A stretch of 64,000 nucleotides of DNA from the NCBI RefSeq assembly GCF_014803405.1, contig NZ_JACYFG010000040.1, positions 248,001 to 312,000 on the forward strand, written 5' to 3'. Position 1 is the stretch's first letter; every line of letters starts with the position of its first letter. Below are positions 25,269 through 32,921 of the stretch, in pieces. A program made the position numbers and the translations under genes. This stretch comes from Pelagicoccus enzymogenes. Its GTDB lineage: Bacteria; Verrucomicrobiota; Verrucomicrobiia; Opitutales; Opitutaceae. The notes under the pieces were generated by a model. It was not told the DNA's origin. It worked only from the letters and a program-made list of their open reading frames with translations, and made no database searches.

Positions 25269-27236
25269 TTACGGGGATACAACTGGATTCTCGACGAAGG
25301 TTTCGCTCAAAATCTGCAGACAGAGCAGGTGGTTGAGCAAGGTGTCCTTTCGCGTCAGGGAGATGGGATCCTTGTCCTTCCGGTAGTCTTCCAAGAATTG
25401 AGCCGTCCGCTTCGGACTGAGCAGCTCCGAACGGCGCAAGGCGTCCGGATTGAGAAAGCGTTCGATCAACTCGTTTACCTTGGCCTGCTTGTCCGGACTG
25501 GTGTGAGCGGGCGGAGCCATGAAGGCGAACTTCTCGCGCTTGTAGAGCACTTCCGGCAACACTCCTTTCACCGCCTCACGCAATACCCACTTCTCGATAT
25601 TGCCTTTCACCCGCAGGTTCGCCGGAACCTGCATCGCGACTTCCGCCAGGTGATGGTCGAGAAATGCAGGACGCGACTCCATAGAGTTCGCCATGTCCAC
25701 GCGATCCCCTCCCCAATTCAAGATCTGGCCTTCCAGCTGGCATTTGCTCCATGTGTACTGGGCCTTGTCCAAAGCGTGTCGGTTCATCAGCATCTTGGGG
25801 TCTATCTTGGAGGCGATCCCTTCAATCGGATCGTAGTCTCCGATCTCCTCTTGAGCCTCATCGCTCAACAAGGGCTTCGCCAACTCCAAGGTCGCCATCC
25901 AAGGCTGAATCCAAGAGGGAGTAAAGCCGCAGAGCTCTTCGAACGCAGAGTGCTTCAATTGGTTCTCCGCGAGGATCGCGCCCTTGAAGAGTTTGTTCGA
26001 CTCGTCTAGCAAGCCTTGCAATCGAGCCCGTTCTTCCGGCCGCTCGCTGTCCAGCCCGTAGAGGAACATGTCGCGCTTGAAGGCAGGATAACCGCCAAAA
26101 AGCTCGTCCGCGCCCTCCCCCGTAACAACCGTCTTGTATCCACATTCCCGGACACGTTTGCTCATGAGGTACTTCGCGACCCCTAAGGTATTGTAAAACG
26201 TGCGCTCCGCGTGCCAGACCGTCTTGATGAAATTGTCCCCATAAAGGTCTTCCGCCTTGAGGTTTATCTGCTCCTGATCCGCCTGCATGCTGTCCGACAT
26301 TTCCTTGGCGATATGCGCCTCGTCGTACTTGTCGTCGTCGAAGCTGATCGTAAAGGCCTTGACCGGACTTTGCATCGCCCCAGTGGCGAGACCGAGAATG
26401 CTGCAGCTGTCGATTCCTCCAGAAAGGTAGCAACCGACCGGCACGTCCGCTTCCAAGCGAAATATGACCGACTCGATGAGCTTCTCACGGACCTTCTCCA
26501 CGTGGTCCTCCTCGCTCATCATGTCGTCCCGAGCGTCCACCTCCGGGAAATTCATGTCCCAGTACTTTCGGGTCGACGTCTCCAGCTTTCCATTACGCTT
26601 CCGCACCACCATCATGTGTCCCGGCTCTACGGCAACAATATCTTCGAAGGCAGAAGTTCCGGGTTTGATGGTCTGCATCAATTGGTGCAAGGCCGCCTTG
26701 CGACTCAATCGCTTCGGCACATCTGGGTGAGCGAGGATAGCCTTCACTTCTGAACCGTAGACAAGCGTCTCGCCGGAGTTGTAGTAAAACAGCGGGCGAA
26801 TGCCGAAGCGATCTCGCACGAACAACATCTCGTCCTTCTCGCGATCATAGAGAGCAAAAGCGAACTCGCCCCGCAAGTGCTCCACGAAGGCCTTGCCGTA
26901 CTTACGATAGAGCGTGAGAGCGATCTCGCTGTCAGACTTGCAGCTAAACCGATCCCCCTCCGCCATGGCATGGGAGCGATATTTCTTAAAGTCGTAAAAC
27001 TCTCCATTGACGGTCAAGCTCAGCGACTTGTCCTTGTTGTGGATCGGCTGTTCGCCGGTATTGAGATCGATGATAGAAAGACGCGTATGCCCCATCGCCA
27101 AGCCTCGCCCAGCGTCGACATAGCTACCCTCTCCATCAGGACCGCGATGCTCGATCGTCTTGAGCATCCGAGACAGCGTGTAACCATCTTCTGGATGCAT
27201 CGGTTTTACTGAAAACATTCCTGCTATTCCGCACAT
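25269..27236 (-). CDS. Glutamine-dependent amidotransferase, asparagine synthase B family
   Basis: A 655-residue enzyme. Residue Cys2 (MCGIAGMF) is the class II glutaminase nucleophile, with TIEHRGPDGEGSY, RLSIIDL, NGEFYD and the RDRFGIRPLFYY segment. The synthetase domain carries the ATP-pyrophosphatase loop YLSGGIDSCS near residue 270 and VVTGEGADELFGGYPAFKRD. The family activates a carboxylate with ATP and amidates it with ammonia from glutamine. Besides asparagine synthetase it includes enzymes amidating other acids, such as the one making N-acetylglutaminylglutamine amide. It is flanked by a divergent carbamoyltransferase homologue and carbamoyl/amide hydrolases, so I infer a specialised substrate. 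The ATG follows AAAGGAAC. Confidence 0.93.
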   Translation of the reverse strand: MCGIAGMFSVKPMHPEDGYTLSRMLKTIEHRGPDGEGSYVDAGRGLAMGHTRLSIIDLNTGEQPIHNKDKSLSLTVNGEFYDFKKYRSHAMAEGDRFSCKSDSEIALTLYRKYGKAFVEHLRGEFAFALYDREKDEMLFVRDRFGIRPLFYYNSGETLVYGSEVKAILAHPDVPKRLSRKAALHQLMQTIKPGTSAFEDIVAVEPGHMMVVRKRNGKLETSTRKYWDMNFPEVDARDDMMSEEDHVEKVREKLIESVIFRLEADVPVGCYLSGGIDSCSILGLATGAMQSPVKAFTISFDDDKYDEAHIAKEMSDSMQADQEQINLKAEDLYGDNFIKTVWHAERTFYNTLGVAKYLMSKRVRECGYKTVVTGEGADELFGGYPAFKRDMFLYGLDSERPEERARLQGLLDESNKLFKGAILAENQLKHSAFEELCGFTPSWIQPWMATLELAKPLLSDEAQEEIGDYDPIEGIASKIDPKMLMNRHALDKAQYTWSKCQLEGQILNWGGDRVDMANSMESRPAFLDHHLAEVAMQVPANLRVKGNIEKWVLREAVKGVLPEVLYKREKFAFMAPPAHTSPDKQAKVNELIERFLNPDALRRSELLSPKRTAQFLEDYRKDKDPISLTRKDTLLNHLLCLQILSETFVENPVVSP

Positions 27237-27284
27237 AGTTCCTTTGCGTTTGAGCTGCGGGGGATCCGTTCCCCTCGCTCGATT

Positions 27285-28379
27285 TTACTTTACGGTTGGG
27301 ATTTCCTTCGGCAGCCGGTTCAGGCGACCGCTTATGCTAATCAACAGCGCCTGCCGCACAAAAACAGCCCCGTGGGCCTGCGAAAAGTAGAGATTGTGCG
27401 CCGTGTTATCCAGACTGCAGTCCAGCTCCGACAAGCGGGCCAAGGGGTGCAAAATAACGGCGTTCTCCTTAAGGTCACTGTCCTTGTTCAGCTGATACTC
27501 GCTATCGAGGTTCTTGTAGCTGTCGCCTAGAAAGGCGATGGAGTTCATGTAGATCACATCCAACTCTGCCACATGATTCTGCATGTCGTTGGTTACCTCG
27601 TAGCGAATTCCCGCCTTCTTCAGTTCCGCTACCAAGTCTTCGCCAAAAGGATCCGCCATCTGGGAGATGACAACAACGCGGCTTATCCTGTCCTGAAACA
27701 TCAGCGACATGAGCAAGAAACTCTTCACCGCACGCATGCTTCCTGGCGTACCCAAAATTCCAAGACATAGCCGCTTGCTCTTCTTGGACGGGTCCGGGCT
27801 CGCAAGTTCCGGCCTCCACTTCAGCAACGCATACCAGTCAGCCAAGGACTGAGTCGGATGCTCTCCGCTGCCGTTACCCGCGTTGATAAGGGGCACGCGC
27901 AGGTTGCGACGTACCCGTTCCGCCGAATCGGTTTCGGTATGGCGCATGATAACCATGTCGCAGTAAGCGTTGAACATCTCGCCGATGTCCTCCAGCGACT
28001 CTCCCTTGCGAACTCCCGTGACCCCGCCCTCGGGGATACTCAAGACCTTTCCGTCCAAGCGCAGCACGGCGCTTTCAAAGGAAAGCCGCGTCCGCGTACT
28101 CGCTTCGAAAAACGCCGTGGTCACGATCTTTCCATCCATGATGTGGTAGGGAGCGATTTCGAAGTTCTCCAGCACGGCAGCCAGCTTCGCAAGCTCGATC
28201 ACTTCCTCCCGCTTGAAGTCCTTGACCCCAAGTATGGAGCGACCCTTCAAGCCCTCTAGAACCGACAAATTGATCGGGTTGTCTTCGAAGAGATTGACCG
28301 GTTTCGGCCTTAACGTTTCCGCGCCTTCGGGGGGCTCCAGAAACTCGATATGCTTATTCAGTTCCAGTTTTTCAGCCAT
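27285..28379 (-). CDS. Aspartate/ornithine carbamoyltransferase-family protein with altered amino-acid site
   Basis: A 364-residue transcarbamylase. Its carbamoyl-phosphate site is intact: Ser94-Thr-Arg-Thr-Arg98 in FFEASTRTRLSFES, Thr121 and Lys125 in TGVRKGES (E. coli PyrB Ser80/Lys84), MRHTETDSAER and GEHPTQSLADW. Arg216 (GSMRAVKS) matches PyrB Arg167, which binds the alpha-carboxylate. PyrB Arg229 and Gln231 (TRVQ), which hold aspartate, are replaced by Ser280 and Ala282 (MNSIAFLGD), and HPLPR is HPLAR. It also lacks the ornithine-type loop. So it probably carbamoylates an amino acid with a neutral side chain. An N-terminal extension of about 45 residues is also unusual. One base separates its ATG from the stop of the microprotein gene. 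Confidence 0.9.
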   Translation of the reverse strand: MAEKLELNKHIEFLEPPEGAETLRPKPVNLFEDNPINLSVLEGLKGRSILGVKDFKREEVIELAKLAAVLENFEIAPYHIMDGKIVTTAFFEASTRTRLSFESAVLRLDGKVLSIPEGGVTGVRKGESLEDIGEMFNAYCDMVIMRHTETDSAERVRRNLRVPLINAGNGSGEHPTQSLADWYALLKWRPELASPDPSKKSKRLCLGILGTPGSMRAVKSFLLMSLMFQDRISRVVVISQMADPFGEDLVAELKKAGIRYEVTNDMQNHVAELDVIYMNSIAFLGDSYKNLDSEYQLNKDSDLKENAVILHPLARLSELDCSLDNTAHNLYFSQAHGAVFVRQALLISISGRLNRLPKEIPTVK

Positions 28380-28380
28380 A

Positions 28381-28509
28381 TTACCACAGGTCCTTAGAGA
28401 TTATGTCCTTGGCAACCATCCAGAGCAAAGTAAGCACCCCGGCCGCCGTTAAAAAGAGCGCCGCAAAAATCAACGCCACCACTACAAATTTCGGAAACAG
28501 TACGATCAT
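28381..28509 (-). CDS. 42-residue membrane microprotein coupled to the SSS symporter
   Basis: A short gene starting with ATG inside the stop of the symporter gene (ATGA overlap at 28506-28509), with GAGGAG 4-9 bp upstream as ribosome site. The product has one hydrophobic helix of about 25 residues (VVVALIFAALFLTAAGVLTL then LWMV) and a short basic/acidic tail KDIISKDLW. The stop is directly followed by the carbamoyltransferase ATG. Perfect packing between two genes and a clean single-span design make it very likely real. Small partner subunits exist for other SSS transporters (for example the YjcH and DUF4212 types), but this protein is shorter. I infer a symporter accessory role. Confidence 0.8.
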   Translation of the reverse strand: MIVLFPKFVVVALIFAALFLTAAGVLTLLWMVAKDIISKDLW

Positions 28510-29933
28510 AATTCCTCCTCGTTCAATTTACTCCACTGAAACCGCGTCTTCGAAAACGCGATCGCCCCAAAGGTAATAAGCATCGAAACAATCGTCGCGA
28601 TCAACGATGCCGTATACCAACCGTATTCAAAATAAGCGTACAACCCAACTGCAGATCCGAGAACCATCGCCAAGACAGCCCCAATCTCGTTAGATCGGCT
28701 CCAGTACAAGCCCGTCACTACAGGCCACACCGCGCTCCCCACAAAAGGCCCCGCAAAAAAAAGAACCGACATCAAGTTTCCGACTCGCGGCAAGCAAATC
28801 AGCCAAACAACGAGGCCAAGCCCCACGATAATCATCGTGGAAATCGTACGCAGACGCGCATCACTCACCTCCGGGTTGAACATTTTCTTGTAGACATCCT
28901 CCGCCAACAAGTCGGAGGTCGCGGCCAGCAAGCTGTCGATGCTCGAGCCTAGCGAACAAAAGATGACCACGAAGAGCACGACCGCTCCAGCCGATCCAAG
29001 CAGCTCTCCAGCAATCAACGGTCCAGTCATATCGATATCCGTAATGTTGATACCCAAGCTGTTGCTAAAAAGGGCAGAAAAGCCTACGGCCAAGGGAATA
29101 GGAAGCCAGAGCAACCCGGCCAAGGAAAACGCTTTCGCGACCACCTTCTTGCGAATCGCAAAGGCCCGGCTCCACCAGACGTTGTTGTGGAACACCTCCC
29201 CGAAGCCGAAGAACATGTTGTTGAAAAGCGACAACAACGCCACCGGCAGCAACGCATTGAAGAGAGCGGGTTGCGTGCGAACGGAAGTCTCATAGGCAGG
29301 CCCCAAGTCGATGCGAGAGAGAGCTGCTACCGCTACTGCGATGATTCCCACGAGGATGATGACGCTTTGAATGAAGTCGGTACCGATCACCGCGTACAAG
29401 CCCCCCACTAAAGTATATAGAACGCACACCAGCAGGATCATGCTCATGCCGTACTTGTAGTTGATTCCAGCCAAGGCTTCCAAAACGATACCGCCCGCCA
29501 TCGCCATGGAGACCAGCCACGCCATCGAGTAAAAGAGAGAAATCCCTAAGAAGACCGACCAAGCGACCTTGCCGTACCGCAGACGAATGAAGTCCCCCGA
29601 GGTAAACCCGCGCGGCATGAGATTTCGGATACGCGAAGCCATTGGAGCAAAAAGGAAAAGCCCGAAGCTTGCCGTCGTGAACGCCAACAAGCCCCAAACA
29701 CCCATCTTAAGCCCAAACTGGGGCACCACCATGATCGTGTTGGAGGTTACCCAAGTCGCCATCGCCGTAGCCGAGCCAAAGGCGATCCCCACGTTGCGAC
29801 CGGCCAGCATAAAGCCATCAAGGCTCTTCGACTTGCGTCCCCAGTAAAGGCCGAGCCCTACCCAAAGGACGCCAAACGCGATCAGCAAAATCCACCCAAC
29901 GTTCGGAGCGAGAATGGTATCTTCTTGATTCAT
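28506..29933 (-). CDS. Sodium:solute symporter (SSS family)
   Basis: A 475-residue inner-membrane symporter with about 13 helices. Family landmarks are FMLAGRNVGIAFGSATAMATW near residues 40-60, GGLYAVIGTDFIQSVIILVG near 175-195 and CSLGSSIDSLLAATSDL near 320-336. The TWVTSNTIMVVPQFG region somewhat recalls urea-type (DUR3-like) members, but the substrate cannot be assigned from sequence. It starts 11 bp after the FN3-like gene and overlaps the microprotein gene by 4 bp. In the operon it would take up the compound that the downstream hydrolases process, or recover a leaked solute. Confidence 0.92.
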   Translation of the reverse strand: MNQEDTILAPNVGWILLIAFGVLWVGLGLYWGRKSKSLDGFMLAGRNVGIAFGSATAMATWVTSNTIMVVPQFGLKMGVWGLLAFTTASFGLFLFAPMASRIRNLMPRGFTSGDFIRLRYGKVAWSVFLGISLFYSMAWLVSMAMAGGIVLEALAGINYKYGMSMILLVCVLYTLVGGLYAVIGTDFIQSVIILVGIIAVAVAALSRIDLGPAYETSVRTQPALFNALLPVALLSLFNNMFFGFGEVFHNNVWWSRAFAIRKKVVAKAFSLAGLLWLPIPLAVGFSALFSNSLGINITDIDMTGPLIAGELLGSAGAVVLFVVIFCSLGSSIDSLLAATSDLLAEDVYKKMFNPEVSDARLRTISTMIIVGLGLVVWLICLPRVGNLMSVLFFAGPFVGSAVWPVVTGLYWSRSNEIGAVLAMVLGSAVGLYAYFEYGWYTASLIATIVSMLITFGAIAFSKTRFQWSKLNEEEL

Positions 29934-29944
29934 CTAAACTCGCC

Positions 29945-30445
29945 CTAGGCGCTTTCCTTTCCTGCTACAGCTCGACGACCGAAAACGATCGTTAGAATCA
30001 AAACGACAAAACAAACCGCGCCCGCTGCCATCAAAGGCCAAACGATAGCCATATCGATATAGTCAACCGTCACGGACAAGCTTTCGTCTCCCCATTCTGG
30101 ATACGTTCCGCCTTCCGGCTTCGAACGGATCCGAAACGAGTACTCCCCCTCGTTCAAGCCCGAAACAAAGGATGCGGTATCCTGCCCCTCGTAAACAAGC
30201 TGGCCTTCAAGAGAACTTCCCGACATCCAGCGACGCACTTCGAACACCCTGTTCGCGGCGCCCCCGGATTCCGACTCGCCCCAGACCAGGGAAACCGTTC
30301 CGTCGTCGGTTTGATAGCTCTCACCCCCGGGTTCCGTGAAGCCGGTAGCCAGAGCCGGCGTGGAGTGTAATGAAACTAACGATACAAATAAAAACGCAGC
30401 GACAGAGCGTAGCTGCATTCTCATGTAAATGAGAGCATGATGCAT
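29945..30445 (-). CDS. Exported, C-terminally anchored FN3-like protein
   Basis: A 166-residue protein (an ATG at 30424 would remove seven residues). A signal peptide (AAFLFVSLVSLHSTPALA) is followed by a fibronectin-III-like beta domain of about 90 residues with GTVSLVWGES, VFEVRRWMSG and SGLNEGEYSFRIRS. One membrane helix near the end (MAIVWPLMAAGAVCFVVLIL) and a short basic tail FGRRAVAGKESA give a periplasmic domain facing out. It sits 22 bp after the MarR gene and 11 bp before the symporter, so it is probably a periplasmic helper for substrate capture or transporter assembly. That role is inferred from context. Confidence 0.8.
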   Translation of the reverse strand: MHHALIYMRMQLRSVAAFLFVSLVSLHSTPALATGFTEPGGESYQTDDGTVSLVWGESESGGAANRVFEVRRWMSGSSLEGQLVYEGQDTASFVSGLNEGEYSFRIRSKPEGGTYPEWGDESLSVTVDYIDMAIVWPLMAAGAVCFVVLILTIVFGRRAVAGKESA

Positions 30446-30467
30446 ATCTACGAGGGGTTACGAGGGA

Positions 30468-31079
30468 TTAGGAGTCGGTCCGCTCGACCGATCTGGGAGA
30501 AAGACGACCGTTCCCCCGCAAATCTGCCGTAGTCTCTAGAATGGGGGCGGTTTGGCTATCGGCGGCCTCGGATACCGGCGCGTCGATGCATTCGATTATT
30601 TTCTCTAACGAGAGCGCGATCGTTGCCCGCTCCAGTTCCGGAAGCTTGTCGATCGCGTCTACTAAATTTTCCTGCAGCGGAGAGGGAGAGCTAGCCACCA
30701 TTTGCCGGCCTTTCTCGGTCAAGGTGATACGAACCCGCCGCCGGTCCCTGACAGAACGCTCGCGGGCCAAAGCTCCCGACTTCACCAAGCGGTCCACGAT
30801 GCCCACCGTCGTGCTGGGACTGAGAAAGACCTCGCTAGCCAAGTCCTTGATGGTCAGAGGGCCAAGCTCGTCCAACTTCAGCATGCACAGAAGCTGCGGC
30901 ACCGTCATCCCACTCTCAGCGGCAAGCCGACGAGAGTGGCTGTCGATCGACCTCACGATGCGACGCAATGAACTTAATATCCTCAAATCGTAACGCTCGC
31001 GCGGCACCACCGGCAAAACCTCCTCCACCTCGCCTCGCGGCTCCAAGGGGACTTCATCTGTCTCTAATTCCTGGCTCAT
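30468..31079 (-). CDS. MarR-family transcriptional regulator, first gene of the carbamoyl/amide operon
   Basis: A 203-residue regulator. The winged helix-turn-helix spans about 35-140: MTVPQLLCMLKLDELGPLTIKDLA, VFLSPSTTVGIVDRLVKSGAL and the wing RERSVRDRRRVRITLTEKG. Tails at both ends (about 30 acidic/proline-rich residues and about 45 polar residues) go beyond the usual 140-150. MarR proteins are ligand-responsive dimers binding palindromes, and two tandem candidate sites lie 25-53 bp upstream of its start. MarR-type regulators (EctR, CosR) control ectoine genes in other marine bacteria, a possible parallel with osmolyte control here. Confidence 0.9.
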   Translation of the reverse strand: MSQELETDEVPLEPRGEVEEVLPVVPRERYDLRILSSLRRIVRSIDSHSRRLAAESGMTVPQLLCMLKLDELGPLTIKDLASEVFLSPSTTVGIVDRLVKSGALARERSVRDRRRVRITLTEKGRQMVASSPSPLQENLVDAIDKLPELERATIALSLEKIIECIDAPVSEAADSQTAPILETTADLRGNGRLSPRSVERTDS

Positions 31080-31103
31080 TTGCTAAGCCTTCGAACTGTT
31101 TCG

Positions 31104-31132
31104 ACACGAATCATTCGTACACGAATCCTTCG
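31104..31132. promoter_or_regulatory. Tandem operator candidates ACACGAATCMTTCG upstream of the MarR gene
   Basis: ACACGAATCATTCG (31104-31117) and ACACGAATCCTTCG (31119-31132) differ at one base and repeat with a 15-bp period. The first contains the perfect dyad ACGAAT-C-ATTCGT (31106-31118). The size and symmetry suit MarR dimers, and the position, just before the first gene of the operon, suits autorepression. Confidence 0.6.
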
Positions 31133-31214
31133 CTCGGAGTCTGGCGCTGTCAAGCCTCCCCTAGATTTCGGGGTCCCGGCGACCGATTTGCAGCACGCAA
31201 CGGAGCGTCCTCGC

Positions 31215-32111
31215 CTACCTGGCGAGCACGATCAGGACAACCCCTGCCAAAATGCCCAAAACGCAAGGAGTCTTGGCCCGGTAGTTCCTTTCCCGGAAGA
31301 GCAGGTATCCCGCCGCGAAACTCACCAGCACGCCGCCCCGACGCAGACAGGAAACCACCGAGATCATGGCATCCTGGTCGCGCAGGGCCTCGAAATACAA
31401 GTAGTCCGCCACCAGCAAAGTGGCCCCGATCAAGGGCATCGTCCAACGCCAGTGAAATTCCCCCCGCGGCCACCAGCGTCGCCACCAGCCGATCATCATC
31501 GGAAGCATCACCACCACGAGGTAAATGGAGAACCAGGCCTGCACGGTCGACGCCCGGTAGCCGATGGTACCCATCAGGTACTTGTCGTAGAGACCGCTGA
31601 CGGTGCCAGCCAGCGTGCCGCCAATCATCAGGAACACCCACTTGTTGCGATGAAACACCAAGCCTTCCAGACGCCCGGCGAAGGACAGGGCTACGAAAGA
31701 GCCAAGCGTCACCACGATCCCGGCCCACTGCATGCCGTTAGGGCGTTCGGCAAAGATCACCAACGCCGCCAGCAAGGTCCACAAAGGACCCGTCGCCCGA
31801 ATTCCACCCGCCAATGAAACCGGCAAGTGCTTCAGGGCAAAGTAGGCCAGCACCCAAGAAACCGACACGATAGTAGACTTGAGCAAAAGGCGCAGGTGGT
31901 CCGCCCAGCCCAAAGCGTCGACCTCGAGCATCGCGTGCGGAACCTCGCCCCAAGCCGACAGGATGACCCAAGGCAACCAAAGCAAGGCCCCCGCGCACAC
32001 GCTGATGAACAAGGTCGGAATCACCGCATTTCCATTCACGGAATGCTTCTTGAACACGTCATACACCCCGAGAAACAAGGCGCTCGCAACTGCTTCGTAT
32101 ACCCACGTCAT
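31215..32111 (-). CDS. EamA/DMT-superfamily transporter
   Basis: A 298-residue inner-membrane protein with about ten helices in two five-helix repeats, from the ATG at 32111 (MTWVYEAVASALFLGVYDVF). The longer open frame extending to 33308 runs antisense through the MscS gene and is not coding. Landmarks are LAYFALKHLPVSLAGGIRATGPLWTLLAALVIFAERP in the first repeat, and YLYFEALRDQDAMISVVSCLRRGGVLVSF and the ERNYRAKTPCVLGILAGVVL end in the second. These transporters export metabolites such as amino acids or sugars. It lies upstream of the MarR gene on the same strand with 135 bp between, so is probably separate. Confidence 0.85.
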   Translation of the reverse strand: MTWVYEAVASALFLGVYDVFKKHSVNGNAVIPTLFISVCAGALLWLPWVILSAWGEVPHAMLEVDALGWADHLRLLLKSTIVSVSWVLAYFALKHLPVSLAGGIRATGPLWTLLAALVIFAERPNGMQWAGIVVTLGSFVALSFAGRLEGLVFHRNKWVFLMIGGTLAGTVSGLYDKYLMGTIGYRASTVQAWFSIYLVVVMLPMMIGWWRRWWPRGEFHWRWTMPLIGATLLVADYLYFEALRDQDAMISVVSCLRRGGVLVSFAAGYLLFRERNYRAKTPCVLGILAGVVLIVLAR

Positions 32112-32224
32112 CTGAAGCCGCACCACTAGCCACAACTCGACCAGCGCCACAACCCCCTTTTCACCCTCCGCAATCCGGCCCCGCCTCCCTCTCCCTTTCG
32201 CCGCGCCCTCCGGGGGCTTCCCCC

Positions 32225-32258
32225 GCGCAAAAAAACGCAAGCTTCGCTTTTTTTGCGC
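32225..32258. other. Symmetric hairpin GCGCAAAAAAA ... TTTTTTTGCGC in a divergent promoter region
   Basis: Perfect 11-bp arms with seven A and seven T enclose a 12-base loop that contains AAGCTT. It looks like a bidirectional terminator, yet it lies between two divergent gene starts (DMT exporter at 32111, MscS at 32343), where no known transcript ends. It may end an unannotated short RNA or insulate the two promoters. The rest of 32112-32342 is C-rich with no gene. Confidence 0.5.
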
Positions 32259-32342
32259 AAGCGCCTCCCCCCTCAACATTGCTCCCACAGGCGTTTTCTG
32301 CATCGCACTCGCGAGCGCGATCCCCAAAATCCGCCGAAAATC

Positions 32343-32921
32343 ATGAAAGACAGCATCCTGAACTTCATAAACGACTACAGCGAAGGCCTCATCAAGGCGG
32401 GCATCACCGTGCTCGTGCTCATCCTCACCCACTTTTCCATCCGCCTCTACCGCCGCTACATCAGCCACACCAGCGAACGCCACCGCTTCGCTCCCCAGCG
32501 CAGCGACAGCATCTCCAAAGCCGGCCAAGCCCTCATCTACCTCGTCTCCGTCGGCATCGTGTCTAACGTATTGGGCTTCGGCATCCAAGGCATCTTCGTC
32601 GCCACCAGCTCCTTCTTCGCCATCGTCGGCGTCGCCTTCTTCGCCCACTGGTCGATCCTCAGCAACGTCACCGCCAGCATCATCCTCTACTTCACCTTCC
32701 CCTACCGCATCGGCGACCGCCTCCTCATCGAGAACGAGCCCCGGTACAGCGGAGTCCTCAAGGACGTCACCCTCATGTACTTGAAAATCCAGACCGACGG
32801 CGGCTCCTACATCACGCTGCCCGCCAACGTCGCGATCCAAAAAGTCATCACTTCGCTCAGCAAACAGGACTACGAGAAGCTGCTGGAAGACCAGAAGAAG
32901 GACGACGATGGAGCCGTTTAA
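32343..32921 (+). CDS. Small mechanosensitive channel, MscS family
   Basis: A 192-residue protein from the ATG at 32343; the frame extends upstream, but that part is basic and non-homologous. There are two or three membrane helices (LIKAGITVLVLILTHFSIRL, ALIYLVSVGIVSNVLGF). The pore-lining helix has the Gly/Ala pattern of MscS (FFAIVGVAFFAHWSILSNVTAS), followed by the beta domain start FPYRIGDRLLIE and YITLPANVAIQKVI. The C-terminal domain is very short compared with E. coli MscS (286 residues). It opens on membrane tension to release solutes under hypo-osmotic shock. It overlaps the AlkC-type gene by 14 bp. Confidence 0.87.
   Translation: MKDSILNFINDYSEGLIKAGITVLVLILTHFSIRLYRRYISHTSERHRFAPQRSDSISKAGQALIYLVSVGIVSNVLGFGIQGIFVATSSFFAIVGVAFFAHWSILSNVTASIILYFTFPYRIGDRLLIENEPRYSGVLKDVTLMYLKIQTDGGSYITLPANVAIQKVITSLSKQDYEKLLEDQKKDDDGAV

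Noticed and set aside
25269-27236. N-acetylglutaminylglutamine amide (NAGGN) operon
   Set aside because: The amidotransferase would fit, but the acetyltransferase/ATP-grasp partner (ngg) and the M42 peptidase are absent.
23076-31079. Purine/allantoin degradation operon
   Set aside because: M20 and isochorismatase-type enzymes occur there, but there is no allantoinase, ureidoglycolate enzyme or carbamate kinase, and an asparagine-synthase-type amidotransferase does not fit.
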